Assembly (NCBI RefSeq): GCF_002078875.1
Contig: NC_034410.1
Location: 97,424,384-97,488,383, forward strand
Direction of reading: 5' to 3'
Length of the DNA: 64,000 nucleotides
From: Numida meleagris
Taxonomy: Eukaryota; Chordata; Aves; Galliformes; Numididae
The translations under genes and the position numbers were made by a program. The notes under the pieces were generated by a model, which was given only the letters and a program-made list of their open reading frames with translations, was not told where the DNA came from and ran no database searches. Position 1 is the first letter of the stretch. The number at the start of each line of letters is the position of its first letter. Of this stretch, positions 61,473-64,000 are shown piece by piece.

Positions 61473-61885
61473 CTGAAAAATCAAGACAACCACAAAGTCA
61501 ATTATTGAAGGAACTTAATTAAGGGGATCAATATTTCTCTTCTGTTAAAATTATTTACAGTTAGCTATAGTCTATGGGAACCAGTTTGCAAATCAAATTT
61601 ATATTCAGATAAAAAAATCTTTACATTAACCAGACAATAGACACTACACACACAATAATTTACAGTACTGCTCCTATTAGTCGTGTAGTTAGCTGCTCTA
61701 ATACACTTGTATAAGAAAAATTGACTACACAGAAGCAAATTGACTTGCAGCCCTTCAGTCATCTGTCAAAATGCTCACATAGCACTTTGCCAGAATTGGA
61801 GTTATTAAGTTCCTCCGTGGAAACGCTGATCTTAAAACAGACCCAGTGTCTAATGCTTTCCAGCTCGTAACTCCTATTTTCAAAC

Positions 61886-62050
61886 AATCATAAAATTGTT
61901 TGAGTTGGAAGGGACCCTTAAAGGCCATCTAGTCCAACTGCCCTGCACTGAAAAGGGATATCTACAGCAGATCAGGTTGCTCAGAGCCCCATCCATCCTG
62001 ACCTTGTGTGTCTCCAGAGACAAGGCATCCACCACCTCTCTGGGCAACTT
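61886..62050 (-). repeat. CR1 LINE 3' fragment in PTPRM intron
   Basis: 'ataaaattgtttgagttgga', 'agggacccttaaaggccatc', 'gttgctcagagccccatcca' and 'gcatccaccacctctctggg' are antisense CR1 3'-end words. It continues directly into a short inverted copy of its own inner end. Confidence 0.9.
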
Positions 62051-62083
62051 GTCAGAGGTGGTGGAAGTTCTGTCCCTGGAGAC
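62010..62083. repeat. Fold-back inverted repeat at the CR1 inner end
   Basis: The 30-nt arms at 62010-62039 and 62054-62083 are reverse complements at 25 of 30 positions, with a 14-nt loop. The right arm (agaggtggtggaagttctgt...) is CR1 sequence in plus orientation, while the left arm is part of the minus-strand CR1. Confidence 0.85.
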
Positions 62084-64000
62084 ATGCCAGCATCTGAGCA
62101 TTTTGATGCTCAGACACTCACTACATATCAATGTGAGGTCTGCTCATTGTTTCTCCTCTAGATGTGGCTCAAACCCACACTCAAGTACTGTGCTCCCTCA
62201 GTACAGTAGGGCAGGAGATTGGGCCAGATCTAACATAATTGGATCTATTCACATTCATTTTTGAACAATTAATGGCAATGTGTATTTTAGGGTCTTAACA
62301 GCTCTTCTGTTACCCCATCTAAGTTTCCAGGTACCAGTCCTGTGCTTTAAACACAGAACTGCTATCTTCATTTGCAATGGCTGGGAAGCAGGTACAGATC
62401 CAGGGAAATCTCAGTCTGCGTCCTTCCGAGATGAACAGTCATTACTTTATCCTCTTCACATCTTAATGGCACAAAGAGGTCAGTGCTTTTGACTGACCCT
62501 CACCCACTGGGCAACTTTAAGGGATGTGATACTTTGGGACTTAACAATTTTGTGCACACACATAGCCCTCTTCCATTTTACTCTTGCTACTTGGAATATT
62601 TAGCAATGCTACAGGCATTTAAATGAAATAAAAATGCTGAAAGAAATAGGTGTGGGCTCTTGGAATGCAAGTGCATTCTAACAATTCACAATCCCCATTT
62701 TATGACTTTCTGTCATCGAAATGCCTCTCTATTATACACTTTAATCAATTAAAAATATAGCTGAGCTTGTAGGGAGATTACAATTACATCCCAGATATGT
62801 TCTCCTTTTCACTGAAGAAAACATCAAAAAGGTTTAAATCTGATGGCTTGTACTTGTGATTTTGGGCCACTTTTTTAGCTGAAAACAGAGGCCAGCTTAA
62901 AATTTAAGAGGCCAAACAATATCACAGTGATCAAAAAGCCAGAAAAAAGCAGTGACAATTTAGAATTCTGTCACTTTAAAAGAAAACAAACCCTAAGTGC
63001 TTATACTGCCTAAGTTATGAATGAAATGCATGTTAGGCTTTAAGATCCTGCAGGGTTCCATAAACTGCTCGTGTCTTCTTCACAACGAGAAAAGATAAAA
63101 AAGGAAAGAAAGAAATATGATGTAAATTATTTCTTTTCTACTTTTATTGAATATGTTCTTAAATAAATGACAATTATTCTATAGCTATGTAACAGAGATT
63201 AAAACAAGAGATCAGCCACTTATCCACTGCCATTTTTTTCCATGCTCACTTTACGCTAATTTAGCATTCCAGCAGAACTGTCGTTTTTAGTAAACCTGTG
63301 TTAAAGAGTCGATGTTTTATTATTTCCCACTGTGTTCACTCATGTGTGTCCTTTGTACATTTTTATTATTTACTTGATGATGAATCTGAAAAGTTTCTTT
63401 ATGTTAGCTGGCTTCAGAGAGGAGTATTTGTGTTTCTTTCTAGGACTACCATTGGTAGGTCCAATAACATTTGTGACAGAATGGTTTGTACATGCTGTAA
63501 CAAACGTTGCAATACCACGTGTTACCTTTGTATGATGGCTGAAGAATTTCACAGATTCTTCCACACTGAATAGATGTGGCATTCAGATTTTTACACTTGC
63601 AGGGAAACCAGTGGTTTCAATGAAATTAAGCTATGAATCTCTACATATGGACTGCAAAGACCGTCCTTCGTCTGGTCAGGAAGTATATAACTGATTTATA
63701 TAAAGCAGTCTTGAAGCTGTTTTTGTCAAATACTGTTATAACTCTGAACATTTCATCTCTTACAACAGCATTTTACAAAAGTAGATGAATATTACTGTTC
63801 TCGTTTTTCAGATGTGGAAACGGAGGCGGAGACATATTAATGTAATAAAGCTCAAAAAGGATGAAGTCAGTAACAAGCTTAGGAAAAGAACTGAAGTGTC
63901 CAGATTCCCTTTTTACCATGAAAAAATCTATGCGAAAATTCCCTTGAACCTTGCTAATTTGAGTTGCGCTAATTCTGCTTTGTCGGTGGATTATGAGATA

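Larger units (their letters stand above)
61473..64000 (-). other. PTPRM: PTPRM last intron (partial)
   Basis: Sequence upstream of the terminal exon to the window edge. I looked on the minus strand for the preceding D2 exon (expected to end ...KPNMVDLL or similar) and did not find it, so the intron is longer than 2.5 kb. It contains a CR1 fragment at 61886-62085 and otherwise AT-rich DNA. The overlapping short ORFs at 63298-63582 have no recognisable features. Confidence 0.75.

Noticed and set aside
63298..63582. Overlapping frames on both strands near the right edge, as a possible penultimate PTPRM exon
   Set aside because: None encodes the expected D2 phosphatase sequence before DQYKFCYEVALEY. 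They are intronic chance ORFs.
1..64000. CRISPR arrays, bacterial operons, tRNA or rRNA genes
   Set aside because: Nothing of this kind is seen. The repeats are CR1, LTR, mariner and simple sequence, and the genes have spliceosomal introns.

Overview
The window is vertebrate nuclear DNA, almost certainly from a bird and most likely a galliform such as chicken. It has large AT-rich introns with one GC-rich CpG island. It carries many CR1 LINE fragments ending in the ATTCTATG-type 3' tail, ERVL-like LTRs that begin TGTCAT, and a decayed mariner element resembling chicken Galluhop. Repeat-family names are from memory of consensus sequences, not from a database search.

Two protein-coding genes are present, both on the minus strand. 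RAB12 is complete, with six coding exons between 22901 (ATG) and 1020 (stop). It encodes a 250-residue small GTPase with every G-motif and a C-terminal Cys-Cys prenylation site. Every exon joins with GT-AG splice sites and in phase. The ATG lies in a CpG island (about 22380-23290) that has CR1 copies directly on both sides. The second gene is visible only through its last coding exon (61419-61472), which encodes DQYKFCYEVALEYLNSG and a stop. This is the C-terminus of receptor protein tyrosine phosphatase mu (PTPRM). The order PTPRM then RAB12, on the same strand, is the gene order of human 18p11, which supports both calls.

Layout: 1-1019 RAB12 3'UTR; 1020-22901 RAB12 coding exons and introns (intron 2 about 7.1 kb, intron 1 about 12.2 kb); 22902-23290 promoter and 5'UTR; about 23290-60570 intergenic DNA in which I find no convincing gene; about 60570-61418 PTPRM 3'UTR; 61419-61472 last PTPRM exon; 61473-64000 last PTPRM intron. 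The intergenic interval holds an inversely oriented CR1 pair, a long CR1 copy with reverse-transcriptase remnants (36745-38630), an older LINE RT fragment (47190-47340), and an ERVL-like LTR split by two later CR1 insertions (53444-54893). It also holds a solo LTR with a perfect 5-bp target duplication (55718-56277) and a mariner with a broken D,D34D transposase (57060-58390).

No novel gene system is apparent. The observations most worth checking are an upstream ORF whose TGA overlaps the RAB12 ATG (TGATG), the hidden PTPRM terminal exon, the nested transposon stratigraphy at 53.4-58.4 kb, the CR1-flanked CpG island, and an inverted-repeat, promoter-like segment near 50.6 kb.
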